DNA from: Brevibacterium permense | GTDB lineage: Bacteria > Actinomycetota > Actinomycetes > Actinomycetales > Brevibacteriaceae | Length of the DNA stretch: 64,000 nt | Assembly: GCF_013280495.1 (NCBI RefSeq) | Contig: NZ_JABSSX010000009.1 | Coordinates: 52,234-116,233, forward strand | Direction: 5' to 3' | Part shown: positions 8,024-18,739 of the stretch, piece after piece | How the letters are laid out: each line of letters starts with the position of its first letter | How positions within the stretch are numbered: the first letter of the stretch is position 1 | Notes under the pieces: generated by a model | What the model was told of the DNA's origin: nothing | What the model saw: only the letters and a program-made list of their open reading frames with translations | Database searches by the model: none | Translations under genes and position numbers: made by a program

Positions 8024-8517
8024 CAGCTCTTCTCCACGGTGTTGCCTGTCTCCTGAATGGACTCCAGCAACTCAAGGTACCAGGCCTGCTTGCGAACCGG
8101 CCGCTCGGACTCGGATTCCTCGTCCACGGCCTCCTGATTCGTGACGATGACCGCGTTCTTGCCCTTCTCCACGTAGTACTGGTCCTCGCGTGCCTTGCGC
8201 TTGATGTAATCGGGGTCCCTGAGGTTCTCGTTCTTCTCTTCGAGGCTCTTGACCTCGGCTTTCGTCGTCTCGATCTCGTTATTCAATGCCGCGATCTGCT
8301 GGGCTTGCTTGAGCGCGGAGTTCAGGGGCGAGAGGAATGCGAGGAGGACGGCTGCGACGACGAGGAGGAAGATGCCCGTGCGCACCGACATGCGGCGGCC
8401 ACGCGCCTCGGCGTCCATGTCGGCATCGGCTTCGATGACCGGTTTCGGGCGTCGACGAGGGGTGGCTTTGCCAGGAGCCGATTTCGGGGCACTTCGTCTG
8501 GGCTTGCTCGGGACCAT
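8023..8517 (-). CDS. ftsB: FtsB/DivIC-like septum formation initiator
   Basis: A bitopic cell-division protein of 164 residues. A basic, Ser/Pro-rich cytoplasmic N-terminus of about 45 residues leads to one transmembrane helix (about 48-65, IFLLVVAAVLLAFL). A heptad-rich coiled coil follows (QQIAALNNEIETTKAEVKSL), then the DivIC signature NLRDPDYIKRKAREDQYYV. In the divisome FtsB pairs with FtsL and FtsQ at midcell. Here it precedes DUF501 and ppx in the same direction. The extended cytoplasmic tail is typical of actinobacterial forms. Confidence 0.9.
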   Translation of the reverse strand: MVPSKPRRSAPKSAPGKATPRRRPKPVIEADADMDAEARGRRMSVRTGIFLLVVAAVLLAFLSPLNSALKQAQQIAALNNEIETTKAEVKSLEEKNENLRDPDYIKRKAREDQYYVEKGKNAVIVTNQEAVDEESESERPVRKQAWYLELLESIQETGNTVEKS

Positions 8518-9006
8518 GCTTCTTTCCTCTGCGACTGGGGATCAGGGAAGAGTGTCGCAACATCTCCAAGTGTGCCGTGTCCGCATTCCCCGCGCGAGGA
8601 TTTCGGGCTCGTGGCGTGTTCGATTCTCACGTATCTTCCATCACGTCTCACGTCCCGCCCGCTCTTCCCCTGCCAGCAACTCCCACCTCAGCCCGTGCCC
8701 GCCCCAGGAGCCATCTCGGCCTCGCCGCCTGCAGACATCTCTCGCCGCTGCCGCTTCCCCCTCCCTGCAGTCCCAGCCCCTACACTCACGACGGTGCCCC
8801 TCACCCTCGGCGGCAAACCGCCTCGCTCCTGCGGTGCGTCATGCGCCTCCGGGTGACGGATGCCCGCAGATTGCCACCGGCGATCACCTGAACTGCGACC
8901 AGTCATCTCGCGAGAGCTCCGCCCGATCAACGCCCCATCCACAGAGTTATCCACAGAAGTGCAATCGTGTGTTGTCATTTGAAGTGGTTTATTGCATTTT
9001 AGATGC
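8518..9006. other. 489-base gap between ftsB and a broken gene
   Basis: No convincing gene is seen. The stretch is C/T-rich on the plus strand with mostly unstructured proline/serine-type reading frames. It contains one perfect DnaA-box-like TTATCCACA (8947-8955) and an AT-rich run before 9007. It presumably holds the promoter for ftsB (minus strand) and for the gene remnant to the right. Confidence 0.5.
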
Positions 9007-10068
9007 ATGTATAAACTATTGAGCACTGATGACATCCTTCGGCTCGGATTCAACCATGTCGACATCATGCGCGCCCGCAGATGTTGCCTGCGTCGGCTGT
9101 CCCGGGGCACATACCTGGTCCGACGCGTCTGCGAACTGGACTTCCATCGCCCGCTGTGGGCGAGCATCGACCAGCAGATCCACCAAGTATTCGTCGACCA
9201 CGGTGACATCCGCGACGAAGTCAATACTCTCAACGCTTCTTTTGCCGCCCATTTCAGCCAACGTGCCGATCAGAGAACTGATGAGTCCAAGACCAATCCA
9301 CCGGAGGAGATCTACTCCCACATCTCCGCTGCGCTCATTCACGGCCGGCCTGTCGCCTACCCTGTCACTCATCAGATCGAGGTTGTCAGGCCCGGTGTCA
9401 ACCGCCGGTTCAAAACCATCCACGTCCGCGGCAGTCAGATTCCGAAAGCACATCGCGCCGCAATCGCAGGCGCCGAGGTGACCACGCTCGAACGCACACT
9501 CATCGACGTCGCCCGCAGCTACAACCTCGACGTCTCCGTGCCGATGATCGATGATGCGCTGCACCGCAAGCTGACAACCAGAGAAAGGATCCTCACGACG
9601 CTCGACCGATGCCTGGAGAAGCGCAACTCCGCGAAAGTGCGATTGGCCATCGATCTGTCTGATTCTCGTCGCGAATCCCCCGCCGAGGCGGTCGCTGCGG
9701 TGCGATTCTACGAACACGGGATCACGGGGCTGGAACCTTAAGTCACATTTCACGCCGAATCATTGAGGCGCGATATCCGCGTCGACTTCTGTCACCGCCG
9801 GGCTCGTCTCATCATCGAGATCGACGGCATCGGCAAGCTCTATCTCGGTTCAGGTGTCCCCCGCCACGAGCTCGAACAGGAACGCCGCCGCGAGCAGTGG
9901 CTTCGCGACCAAGGTCGGCAGGTGATTCGGATCAGTTGGAAGGAGCTGTTCGAGGAGGCGAAATTCTATGACATCCTCCGCGCCACCTGCCGTCCGATTG
10001 GCAGAGTTTCATCCCGCGCCGTTGCCGGCAACTCCTACAGGTGCTCGGCCGCCCCTCACCCGCAGTGA
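9007..10068 (+). pseudogene. DUF559 / AbiEi-antitoxin-like gene interrupted by a stop codon
   Basis: The first 245 codons match the actinobacterial protein type with an AbiEi-like N-terminal winged helix (DDILRLGFNHVDIMRARR, LSRGTYL), a central IPKAHRAAI/VTTLERTLIDVARS region and a C-terminal endonuclease-like DUF559 domain. Translation halts at TAA 9739-9741, right after HGITGLEP. The same frame then continues through VDFCHRRARLIIEIDG and RREQWLRDQGRQVIRISW, which is the expected DUF559 core. The simplest cause is a Gln codon changed to TAA, so the nuclease-like domain is lost. It lies between eno and ftsB, genes that are usually adjacent, so it is probably an insertion. Confidence 0.8.
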
Positions 10069-10305
10069 CTCGTCAGAGTGGTGCACCGGTGCAAATTGCG
10101 AGGAACGGGAGACTCAGCCGCCAATGGGCGGATACGAGCCCACCGGTGACGGATGGTGGCGCGGAGAGCCGGGCCCTGCAGCGGAGAATCGTCGCGATGA
10201 GGAGACTGCGCAGTGAGAAGTGCAGCCCCGAATGGACGAAGCCCCGAAGGCGGGAAGACTCGAAGCGAAAACCCCCGGATGAGGGAACAGCCGAAGCTGG
10301 AAACA

Positions 10306-10352
10306 CCGAGGCGGGACCGGGCGATCGTTGTGATCGTCCGGCCCCGCCTCGG
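10306..10352 (-). terminator. enolase terminator
   Basis: Two 21-base arms pair with one mismatch and one wobble around the 5-base loop GTTGT. The hairpin lies about 22 bases past the eno stop on the minus strand. The rest of the 306-base gap 10069-10374 shows no gene. Confidence 0.75.
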
Positions 10353-10374
10353 GAAGATCGGAGCCCTGCTCGCC

Positions 10375-11709
<1,335 letters not shown>

Positions 11710-11737
11710 TTAATGCACCGCGAGGCCAGGCTCACGC

Positions 11738-12562
11738 TCAGTCCGAGGAGGACTCGAGCAGGCATTCGCGCAGTCGCCCGGGCGTCGCCGGGTCCATCCC
11801 GTGCGCGAGCAGGTAGGCTTCGACTCCCCCCGGCTGTCCCCCGTCCTTTGCCGAGGCGGTCCCGTGCTCGGCCTCGATCCGGTCGAGGACCTCGTGCATA
11901 AGTTCGGGAGGAGCAGCGGTGGCGGTCTGGGCGAGGTTGCCGGAGATCCCGGCATCGGAGAAGTGCCTGGTGATCGCCTCGAGGAAACCCACGGACAGGT
12001 GGGTGGAGGTGATCGCATATTCGTCGACGATCTCCTGCCGTCCCACACCGAGGAGGTCGAGCAGAAATGCTCCGATCACACCGGTGCGATCCTTCCCGGC
12101 AGAGCAGTGGAACACCACACCATCAGCGCAGTGTTCGGCGATCAGGTCGACGGCGGCAGCCAGCCGGTGACCGAAGTGCGTGATCATGAGATCGTAGATG
12201 CGGCCGAGGCTCCGGTCGCTGAGATCCATCCCTGTCGCCTCGGCGGCGGCCTTCATCTCTTCCCTGCTCAACGGTCGGCTGGGGAAGAAGTGGTCGTCGA
12301 AGACTGGCAGCTCGATATGTCGGATGTCGAGGCCGTCGAGCGCATCGGGCAGCTTCGCCCTCTCGCCGATATCGCGCAGATCGATGACGGTGCCGATGCC
12401 GAGTTCGCCGATATCGGCGCGCGCCCGATCGCTCAGCTGCGCCAGACCGTCGGCGCGGAACACCTTCCCGGATCGCACTCGGCTCTCCCCCACCTCGGTG
12501 GCGGGTCCGCCGAGGTCACGGAAGTTGAACGTGCCTTCGATCTCGAGCCTCTCCAGACTCAT
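11738..12562 (-). CDS. Tyrosine-protein phosphatase of the DUF/PtpB-like family
   Basis: A 274-residue soluble protein with the cysteine-phosphatase P-loop HCSAGKDRTG (catalytic Cys153, Arg159). The N-terminal FNFRDLGGPATEVG and VFRADGLAQLSDRARADI segments are typical of the Mycobacterium PtpB / triple-specificity phosphatase group. The Lys in the P-loop is characteristic of enzymes that also accept phosphoinositides. The substrate here is unknown. Its ATG overlaps the mazG stop by four bases and eno begins 82 bases further on, so the three may be co-transcribed. Confidence 0.88.
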   Translation of the reverse strand: MSLERLEIEGTFNFRDLGGPATEVGESRVRSGKVFRADGLAQLSDRARADIGELGIGTVIDLRDIGERAKLPDALDGLDIRHIELPVFDDHFFPSRPLSREEMKAAAEATGMDLSDRSLGRIYDLMITHFGHRLAAAVDLIAEHCADGVVFHCSAGKDRTGVIGAFLLDLLGVGRQEIVDEYAITSTHLSVGFLEAITRHFSDAGISGNLAQTATAAPPELMHEVLDRIEAEHGTASAKDGGQPGGVEAYLLAHGMDPATPGRLRECLLESSSD

Positions 12563-13059
12563 CGAGTTCTGTCCTCTCCCGCCACTGCGGCCTTCTCTTC
12601 GGCTTTGATCCGGCGGTATTCGCGTTCGACGTCTTCCAACGATGCCATCTCGTCCGTGGGATCGTCGGTGAACGCCAGGGGGTGACGACGGATGAGTTTG
12701 GCCTCGAGACCATCGATGATGGTGCCGAGGCTGTGGCCGTAGGCTTCCCCGCTGCTTTCATCGAGCAGGGCGGAGTGGAAGAGCACTTGGTAGAACACGT
12801 CGCCGAGTTCTTCGACGACGGCGGCCCGATTCTCAGCGGTGGGTTCCGCGTTGAAATCCTCGAGGGCGACGATGAGTTCGTCGGTCTCTTCCCGTGCGTA
12901 CTTCTCGAGGCTCTGATGATCCTGTCGGCTCGACCAGGGGCAGCGTCGCCGCAGAGTCGCCATGGCTTCGATCACCGGTTGCAGTTCCGGTTCGGCCTGG
13001 CCCACTCCCGGTCCGACCGCACTCTGGTCGACCGGGCTCTGCTCGTCACGTTCACCCAC
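12559..13059 (-). CDS. mazG: MazG-family nucleotide pyrophosphohydrolase
   Basis: A short single-domain MazG of 166 residues that cleaves NTPs or dNTPs to the monophosphate and PPi. The core is LRRRCPWSSRQDHQSLEKY, EETDELIVALED and AVVEELGDVFYQVLFH, which holds the EExxE...ExxD metal-binding helices. GTG 13059 is chosen because a full AGGAGG lies seven bases upstream; the in-frame ATG at 13080 precedes that site. It is the first gene of the mazG-phosphatase-eno run. The C-terminus is rich in charged residues. Confidence 0.92.
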   Translation of the reverse strand: MGERDEQSPVDQSAVGPGVGQAEPELQPVIEAMATLRRRCPWSSRQDHQSLEKYAREETDELIVALEDFNAEPTAENRAAVVEELGDVFYQVLFHSALLDESSGEAYGHSLGTIIDGLEAKLIRRHPLAFTDDPTDEMASLEDVEREYRRIKAEEKAAVAGEDRTR

Positions 13060-13084
13060 GAAATATCCTCCTGTCGGCACGAAA

Positions 13085-13112
13085 GGCCCCCACCACAGCA
13101 GCGGTGAGGGCC
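13085..13112 (-). terminator. csbD terminator
   Basis: Ten-base arms GGCCCTCACC / GGTGGGGGCC (minus-strand reading, one wobble) are followed by TTTCGTG. The hairpin lies 10 bases past the csbD stop and before mazG. Confidence 0.65.
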
Positions 13113-13122
13113 GATTCGTCTG

Positions 13123-13317
13123 TCACTTCGAGAATTTGTCCTTGACCGATGCGCCGAGGTCTTTGACCGACTCGCCGACATCCTTGGCCTTGGCCTTGAG
13201 CTGGTCGGTGGCCCCTTCGGCCTTGAGCTCGTCGTCACCGGTCACATCGCCGATGGTCTCCTTGGCCCGACCGCCGAGGTCTTCGGTCTTGTTCTCGAAC
13301 TTGTCGTCAACACCCAT
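13123..13317 (-). CDS. CsbD-like stress protein
   Basis: A 64-residue hydrophilic, Lys/Asp/Glu-rich protein of the CsbD family: DKFENKTEDLGGRAKETIGDVTG, the family core with KETIGDVTGDDEL, then a helical KAKAKDVGESVKDLG tail. Family members are induced by general stress and are thought to be partly disordered. An AAGGAG ribosome-binding site precedes the ATG, and a terminator follows, so it is probably a single-gene transcript. Confidence 0.9.
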   Translation of the reverse strand: MGVDDKFENKTEDLGGRAKETIGDVTGDDELKAEGATDQLKAKAKDVGESVKDLGASVKDKFSK

Positions 13318-13437
13318 GGTGATTCTCCTTCGCAGACGGCTGAGTGAAATGCACTTGCTGCGGATGCCTCCGCGCTTCGCACTCTACGCCACAGTCTCGG
13401 CTCGTGGGCCGGTCGGCGAAGAACAGTCGGAGAGTTC

Positions 13438-16400
13438 TCAACCGTTCTTCGCGACATCGGCGTCCTTGACCTCGGTGGCTTCGGACGAGACAACAGGCAG
13501 GATGGCGTCGAGGAACTGATGTGCCCACCGCAGGATGTCCGAATCGGTCATCTCCTTGGAGTCGAATCCGGTGCCCGCCATCGGTTTCGGGACGAGGACC
13601 GAGCGCAGTGCCGGTTTGAGCAGAGACTTCGGATACAGACGCTTGAGCCTGACCACCTGGGAGTCGGAGAGTTCGACGGGTCCGAAGCGGATGAAGTTGC
13701 CCTGCATGACGATGTCGTTGACCTCGGAGGCGCGGGCGCGGATGCGCAGCCTGGCGACATCGGCGAGAACACCGACGGGTTCCGGATAAGGGCCGTATCG
13801 GTCGGTGAGTTCGTCGAGGACTTCCTGCAGCTGTGCTTCGTCGGTCGCCGCGGCCAGCTTTCGGTAGGCCTCGAGACGCAGTCGTTCGTGGTCGACGTAG
13901 TCAGCCGGCAGGTGGGCATCGACGGGCAGTTCGATGCGCATGTCAGCCTCGGGTTCGGTCTCCTCGCCGCGGAACTTCGCCACGGCTTCACCGACGAGTC
14001 GGACGTAGAGGTCGAAGCCGACGCCTTCGATATGGCCGGACTGCTGCCCGCCGAGCAGATTGCCGGCCCCGCGGATCTCGAGGTCTTTCATCGCCACCTG
14101 CATTCCGGCACCCAGTTCGGTGTGCGCGGCCAGGGTCGTCAGACGGTCGTGTGCGGTCTCGGTCAGCTGAGTGTCCGGCGGGTAGAGGAAGTAGGCGTAG
14201 GCGCGTTCGCGTCCACGTCCCACGCGTCCGCGCAGCTGATGCAGCTGGGAGAGCCCGTATTTGTCGGCGTTGTCGATGATCAGCGTGTTCGCATTGGCGA
14301 TGTCGATTCCTGTTTCGACGATCGTCGTGCACACGAGCACGTCGTACTTCTTCTCCCAGAAGTCGACGATGACCTGTTCGAGTCGGGTCTCGTTCATCTT
14401 GCCGTGGGCGATGGCGATTCGCGCCTCGGGCACCATTTCGGCGATGTGTCCGGCGACGGCTTCGATATCGCGGACCCTGTTGTGGATGTAGAAGACCTGG
14501 CCTTCGCGCATGAGCTCGCGTCGGATCGCGGCCTTGATCTGCTTGTCTTCGCGTTTGCCGACATAGGTCAGCACCGGGTGCCGCTCTTCCGGAGGTGTGG
14601 CCAGGGTCGACATCTCACGGATGCCGGTCACCGCCATCTCCAGGGTGCGCGGGATCGGGGTCGCCGACATGGCGAGAACGTCGACATTCGTCCGCAGCGC
14701 CTTGAGCGTCTCCTTGTGTTCGACGCCGAAGCGCTGTTCCTCGTCGATGATGACGAGTCCGAGTTCTTTGAACCGCACCTCGCCGCTGAGCAGTCGGTGG
14801 GTGCCGATGACGAGGTCGAGCTTGCCGGCGGCCAGATCCTCCTTGACCTTCTCCGATTCCTGCTTGGTCTGGAACCGGGAGAGGGCGCCGATGGTGACGG
14901 GGAATCCCGAGTAGCGTTCGGCGAAGGTCTCATAGTGCTGTTGGACGAGCAGAGTGGTCGGCACCAGCACGGCGACCTGTTTGCCGTCCTGGATCGCCTT
15001 GAATGCGGCACGGACCGCGATCTCCGTCTTCCCGTAGCCCACATCGCCGCAGATCAGACGGTCCATCGGCACGGTCTTCTCCATGTCCGACTTGACCTCG
15101 TCGATGGTAGTCAGCTGATCGGCGGTCTCGACATAGTGGAAGGCGTCTTCGAGTTCGCGCTGCCAGGGGGTGTCCGGGCCGTAGGCGTGGCCGACGGTGG
15201 CCTGGCGGGCCGAATACAGTCGGATGAGTTCCCCGGCGATCTCCTTGACGGCCTTGCGGGCCTTCGCCTTCGTCGTCTGCCAGTCGGCGCCGCCCATCTT
15301 GTTGAGGTTCGGGCTCTCCCCGCCGACATAGCGAGTGACCTGATCGAGAGCATCGCTGGGAACGTAGAGGCGGTCACCGGGCTGTCCGCGTTTGGCAGGC
15401 GCGTATTCGATGATGAGGTATTCGCGAGTGTGCTTGTTCGCACCTCGCCCCGTGGTCCGCTGCGTCATTTCGACGAATCGTCCGACGCCGTGCTGGTCGT
15501 GGACGACGTAGTCGCCGGGGGCCAGGTTGAGCGGGTCGACCTGGTTGCGTCGACGGCGGGTGGGCAGCTTGCGCATATCCCGCGTCGAGGTGGCCGCCGC
15601 CCGACCGAGCACATCCGCCTCGGTGAGCACGGCGAGTTTGAGATCGTCGAAGACGAAGCCGTCGAAGGACGCGGCCGTCGTCACGGTCACCAGGGCTTCG
15701 GGCAGATCGGTCGGGTCGTCGACGAACGAGGCTGGAACTCCGGCTTCGGAGAACACCTCGACCATGCGTCTACCCGGGCCCTGGCCTTCGGTGAGCACGA
15801 GGATGCGCCACTTGTCGTGGATGAGTCCCTTGACGTCGGCGAGGATCGCCTCGACGTCTCCGGCATAGCCCTTCGGAATGCGGGCAGGGACGGAGAAGAT
15901 GTTCTCCTCGGGACCGGCGAGCTCCTCGTCGGTGGCGAATCCGCCGATCTCCCACCAGGCCAGGCCGATGAGGCGAGCGCCTTCGGCCATCTCGGCCACG
16001 GTGCGGAAGCTGGCGGCAGACAGGTCGATCGGGGTCTCTCCCCCGCCGGCTGCTCCGGTCCAGGCGGCCTCGAGGAATTCGTTCGTCGTCTCCACAAGGT
16101 CCGCGGCGCGGGCGTCGACGCGTTCGGGTTCGGTGATGATGATCTTCGATCCGGCCGGCAGCAGAGCGATCATCGGCTCCATTCCGTCGGCGAGGACGGC
16201 GGAAAGCGATTCCATCCCTTCGACGGCGACTCCGCCGGCGATCTTGTCGAGCATATCGGCGGCGCTGGGCACCTCCTCGGCGAGTTCTGCGGCCCGCTTC
16301 CGCACCGAATCGGTCAGGAGCAGCTCCCGGCACGGCGGTGCCGACAGGCGCAGGGGTTCGTCACCGTCGTCGGCGGGGATGGAGCGTTGGTCGCTGACGG

Positions 16401-17040
16401 AGAATTCGCGGATCTCGTCGACCTCATCTCCGAAGAACTCCACACGCAGCGCTCGCTCCGAGGTGGCCGGGAAGATATCGACGATTCCGCCGCGCACGGC
16501 GAATTCGCCGCGTCTGGAGACCATGTCGACTCGGGAGTATGCGAGTTCGGTGAGTCGTTCGGCGAGGTCATCGATCTCGTATTCGTCGCCGACGGCGAGC
16601 TCGACCGGTTCGATGTCGCCGAGCCCTTTGGCCAGGGGTTGGAGGAAGGCGCGCACGGGCGCGATGATGAAGGTCAGCTCCCGGCCGGGAGTGGGGTGGG
16701 CGAGGCGGCGCAGGACCTCGAGGCGCTGGCCGACGGTGTCCGACCGCGGCGACAGCTTCTCGTGCGGCAGAGTCTCCCAACTGGGGAAGATCGCGATCGA
16801 CGCCGACGGCACCCAGTCGGCCAGCGCCTGAGCGAGGTCTTCGGCCTCACGTGTCGTGGCGGTGACGATGAGCTGCGGCGCCGAGGCGGCACCATCGGTG
16901 GTGACGGTGCGGCGCAGGATCGACGGCCACAGTCCCTTGATCGCATCGATCGTGCCACCGTCGGTGTTCGCGTCGTTGAACGCCGCGACGAGTTCGGTGA
17001 TGGTGGGATTCCGGCGGGTGAGATCGAGTCCGTTGAGCAC
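13438..17040 (-). CDS. mfd: Transcription-repair coupling factor
   Basis: This 1200-residue DNA translocase removes RNA polymerase stalled at lesions and recruits UvrA. The N-terminal UvrB-like domains are followed by the RNAP-interaction domain (LNLAPGDYVVHDQHGVGRFV, TREYLIIEYA) and a RecG-like motor with Walker A GDVGYGKTEIAVRAAF, DEEQRFGVEHKE (DEEQ box), SATPIPRTL and QLRGRVGRGRERAYAY. The C-terminal TRCF domain is at the end. Start is GTG 17040, six bases downstream of TAGACT (17047-17052), so it is probably leaderless. It is full length with no break. Confidence 0.97.
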   Translation of the reverse strand: MLNGLDLTRRNPTITELVAAFNDANTDGGTIDAIKGLWPSILRRTVTTDGAASAPQLIVTATTREAEDLAQALADWVPSASIAIFPSWETLPHEKLSPRSDTVGQRLEVLRRLAHPTPGRELTFIIAPVRAFLQPLAKGLGDIEPVELAVGDEYEIDDLAERLTELAYSRVDMVSRRGEFAVRGGIVDIFPATSERALRVEFFGDEVDEIREFSVSDQRSIPADDGDEPLRLSAPPCRELLLTDSVRKRAAELAEEVPSAADMLDKIAGGVAVEGMESLSAVLADGMEPMIALLPAGSKIIITEPERVDARAADLVETTNEFLEAAWTGAAGGGETPIDLSAASFRTVAEMAEGARLIGLAWWEIGGFATDEELAGPEENIFSVPARIPKGYAGDVEAILADVKGLIHDKWRILVLTEGQGPGRRMVEVFSEAGVPASFVDDPTDLPEALVTVTTAASFDGFVFDDLKLAVLTEADVLGRAAATSTRDMRKLPTRRRRNQVDPLNLAPGDYVVHDQHGVGRFVEMTQRTTGRGANKHTREYLIIEYAPAKRGQPGDRLYVPSDALDQVTRYVGGESPNLNKMGGADWQTTKAKARKAVKEIAGELIRLYSARQATVGHAYGPDTPWQRELEDAFHYVETADQLTTIDEVKSDMEKTVPMDRLICGDVGYGKTEIAVRAAFKAIQDGKQVAVLVPTTLLVQQHYETFAERYSGFPVTIGALSRFQTKQESEKVKEDLAAGKLDLVIGTHRLLSGEVRFKELGLVIIDEEQRFGVEHKETLKALRTNVDVLAMSATPIPRTLEMAVTGIREMSTLATPPEERHPVLTYVGKREDKQIKAAIRRELMREGQVFYIHNRVRDIEAVAGHIAEMVPEARIAIAHGKMNETRLEQVIVDFWEKKYDVLVCTTIVETGIDIANANTLIIDNADKYGLSQLHQLRGRVGRGRERAYAYFLYPPDTQLTETAHDRLTTLAAHTELGAGMQVAMKDLEIRGAGNLLGGQQSGHIEGVGFDLYVRLVGEAVAKFRGEETEPEADMRIELPVDAHLPADYVDHERLRLEAYRKLAAATDEAQLQEVLDELTDRYGPYPEPVGVLADVARLRIRARASEVNDIVMQGNFIRFGPVELSDSQVVRLKRLYPKSLLKPALRSVLVPKPMAGTGFDSKEMTDSDILRWAHQFLDAILPVVSSEATEVKDADVAKNG

Positions 17041-17046
17041 CCGAAC

Positions 17047-17052
17047 AGTCTA
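17047..17052 (-). promoter_or_regulatory. Candidate leaderless -10 for mfd
   Basis: TAGACT on the minus strand ends six bases before the GTG start. No ribosome-binding site fits and no clear -35 is seen. Confidence 0.45.
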
Positions 17053-17138
17053 GTCCACGCGGCTGACACGACCCATTCGGTGCTCCGTTCCGATGGGCCC
17101 GCGGAGCGCGGGACTCGAAAACGTGTGAGGATGAGCAT

Positions 17139-18617
17139 ATGGCCATGAAGAGAACCGTCCTTGCAGGTTTGGCTGCGGCGACGCTCCTGCTCGCAGGGTG
17201 CACGGCCGATGCCGATGACGACATCGCAGTCGCCGAACGGTGGGACTTCCACTCCCGCCCCGAACTCGCGCCGCCGAAGGTCGATATCGACACCGGGGCC
17301 TTCCCCGACGACAACGGAGATCTGGAGACCTTCCTCGCTCCGAAGGGACAGACGCAGACCGACGACAAGTCCTGGGTGGGCGGCCTCATCCTCGACTCTG
17401 CCGGTGACCCGGTGTGGATTCGCGACGACTCCGAAGCTCTGTGGGACCTGCGCGTCCAGGAATATCAGGGGAAGCCGGTGCTCACCTGGTGGGAGGGACT
17501 GGCCGAGACTCCGCACACCGCCGGTGAGGTCGTCATCCTCGACGACTCGTATCAGGAGATCGCCCGTGTGGGCATGGGCGGAGAGCTCCCCAAGGACACC
17601 TCAGACCTGCACGAAACAACGATCACCGCCGATGACACCATGTTCCTCATCTCCTATGTGAAGACGCAGACTGATCTCAGCTCAGTCGGCGGAGACAAGG
17701 ACGGCTGGGCCTGGGAGGGCGTCGTCCAGGAGGTCGACATCGCAACCGGTGATCCCCTGTTCGAATGGCGCTCCCTCGACGCCGTGCCCATCGACCAGAC
17801 CGAGACGGAACTCAAGGAGGGTGAGGGCACGAAGGACGAACCCTTCGACTACATCCACCTCAACTCCGTGTCCGAGGACGATGACGGCCGGGCTCTCCTC
17901 GTCTCGGCGCGCAATACCCATGCGGTGTACCAGCTCGACCGGAAGAGCGCCGACCTCAATTGGGTCCTCGGCGGCAAGGCCTCGGACTTCGAGATGGGCA
18001 AGGGTGCACAGTTCGCCTGGCAGCACGATGCCCAGCGTCGCTCCGATGGGACGCTGACCCTGTTCGACAATCACGCCGCGCCTCGGCTCGGTGACACCCG
18101 CGGTCTGCGCCTCGACCTCGATGAGAAGAAGAAGCGCGCCGAGGTGGTCACGGAGTATCCCGCCCCCGACGACCGTTCGTCGGGCAGTCAGGGCAACTTC
18201 CAGGAACTGCCCAACGGCAACGTCGTCCTCGGCTGGGGTTCGGAGCCCTACGTCTCCGAGTTCTCCAAGGACGGGAAGCTGCTCGCCGACCTCACCTTCA
18301 CCGGCGGATCGAACTACCGGGCCTACCGCTTCGACTGGCATGCCCAGCCGACTGCTCCCCCGACCGCCACGAAGTCGCAGCCGCAGGCCGACATCACTCG
18401 GGTGCACATGAGCTGGAACGGTGCCACTGAGGTGGCTTCATGGAGGGTGCTCAGCGGTGACGACGAGGAGCACCTCGTCGAGAACACCGAGGTCGAGCGC
18501 ACCGGTTTCGAGACGGCGGCGGACATCACCCCGAACGGTTCGACGATCATCGTCGAAGCTCTCGACGCCGACGGCAAGTCCCTCGGGTCGACAAGAGCGG
18601 AGCCTCAGAACAGATAG
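17139..18617 (+). CDS. Arylsulfotransferase (ASST)-like lipoprotein
   Basis: An exported lipoprotein of 492 residues with a signal peptide ending in lipobox LLLAGC (Cys about residue 22). The body is the Arylsulfotran_2 type beta-propeller. It has repeated blade motifs including WVLGGKASDFEMGKGAQFAW, QHDAQRRSDGTLTLFDNHAA and GNFQELPNGNVVLGWG. Family members are predicted to move sulfate between phenolic compounds, but actinobacterial lipoprotein forms are not characterised to my knowledge. A C-terminal fibronectin-like segment (about 415-490) follows the propeller. It probably acts on the outer face of the membrane. Confidence 0.82.
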   Translation: MAMKRTVLAGLAAATLLLAGCTADADDDIAVAERWDFHSRPELAPPKVDIDTGAFPDDNGDLETFLAPKGQTQTDDKSWVGGLILDSAGDPVWIRDDSEALWDLRVQEYQGKPVLTWWEGLAETPHTAGEVVILDDSYQEIARVGMGGELPKDTSDLHETTITADDTMFLISYVKTQTDLSSVGGDKDGWAWEGVVQEVDIATGDPLFEWRSLDAVPIDQTETELKEGEGTKDEPFDYIHLNSVSEDDDGRALLVSARNTHAVYQLDRKSADLNWVLGGKASDFEMGKGAQFAWQHDAQRRSDGTLTLFDNHAAPRLGDTRGLRLDLDEKKKRAEVVTEYPAPDDRSSGSQGNFQELPNGNVVLGWGSEPYVSEFSKDGKLLADLTFTGGSNYRAYRFDWHAQPTAPPTATKSQPQADITRVHMSWNGATEVASWRVLSGDDEEHLVENTEVERTGFETAADITPNGSTIIVEALDADGKSLGSTRAEPQNR

Positions 18618-18739
18618 TTTCGGGAGTTGGACCGGTCGTGAATATTTCGAGGCGATAACGGGCCTAACGGAACGATCACGATTACCCGGAAGGCCCGGAT
18701 GTTCGGGGTTCTCCAATCTTCATCACCCACAATTGGAAC

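Noticed and set aside
8947..8955. Perfect DnaA box TTATCCACA as a possible origin
   Set aside because: It is a single box with no cluster and no dnaA, dnaN or AT-rich unwinding region nearby.
13519..17148. A 1209-codon open frame on the plus strand opposite mfd
   Set aside because: It is antisense to a full-length, motif-rich Mfd; long antisense frames are expected in GC-rich coding DNA and its translation shows no known domain.
17139..18617. A sulfatase that could be the FGE substrate
   Set aside because: The protein is a beta-propeller arylsulfotransferase-like lipoprotein without a CxPxR formylglycine motif.
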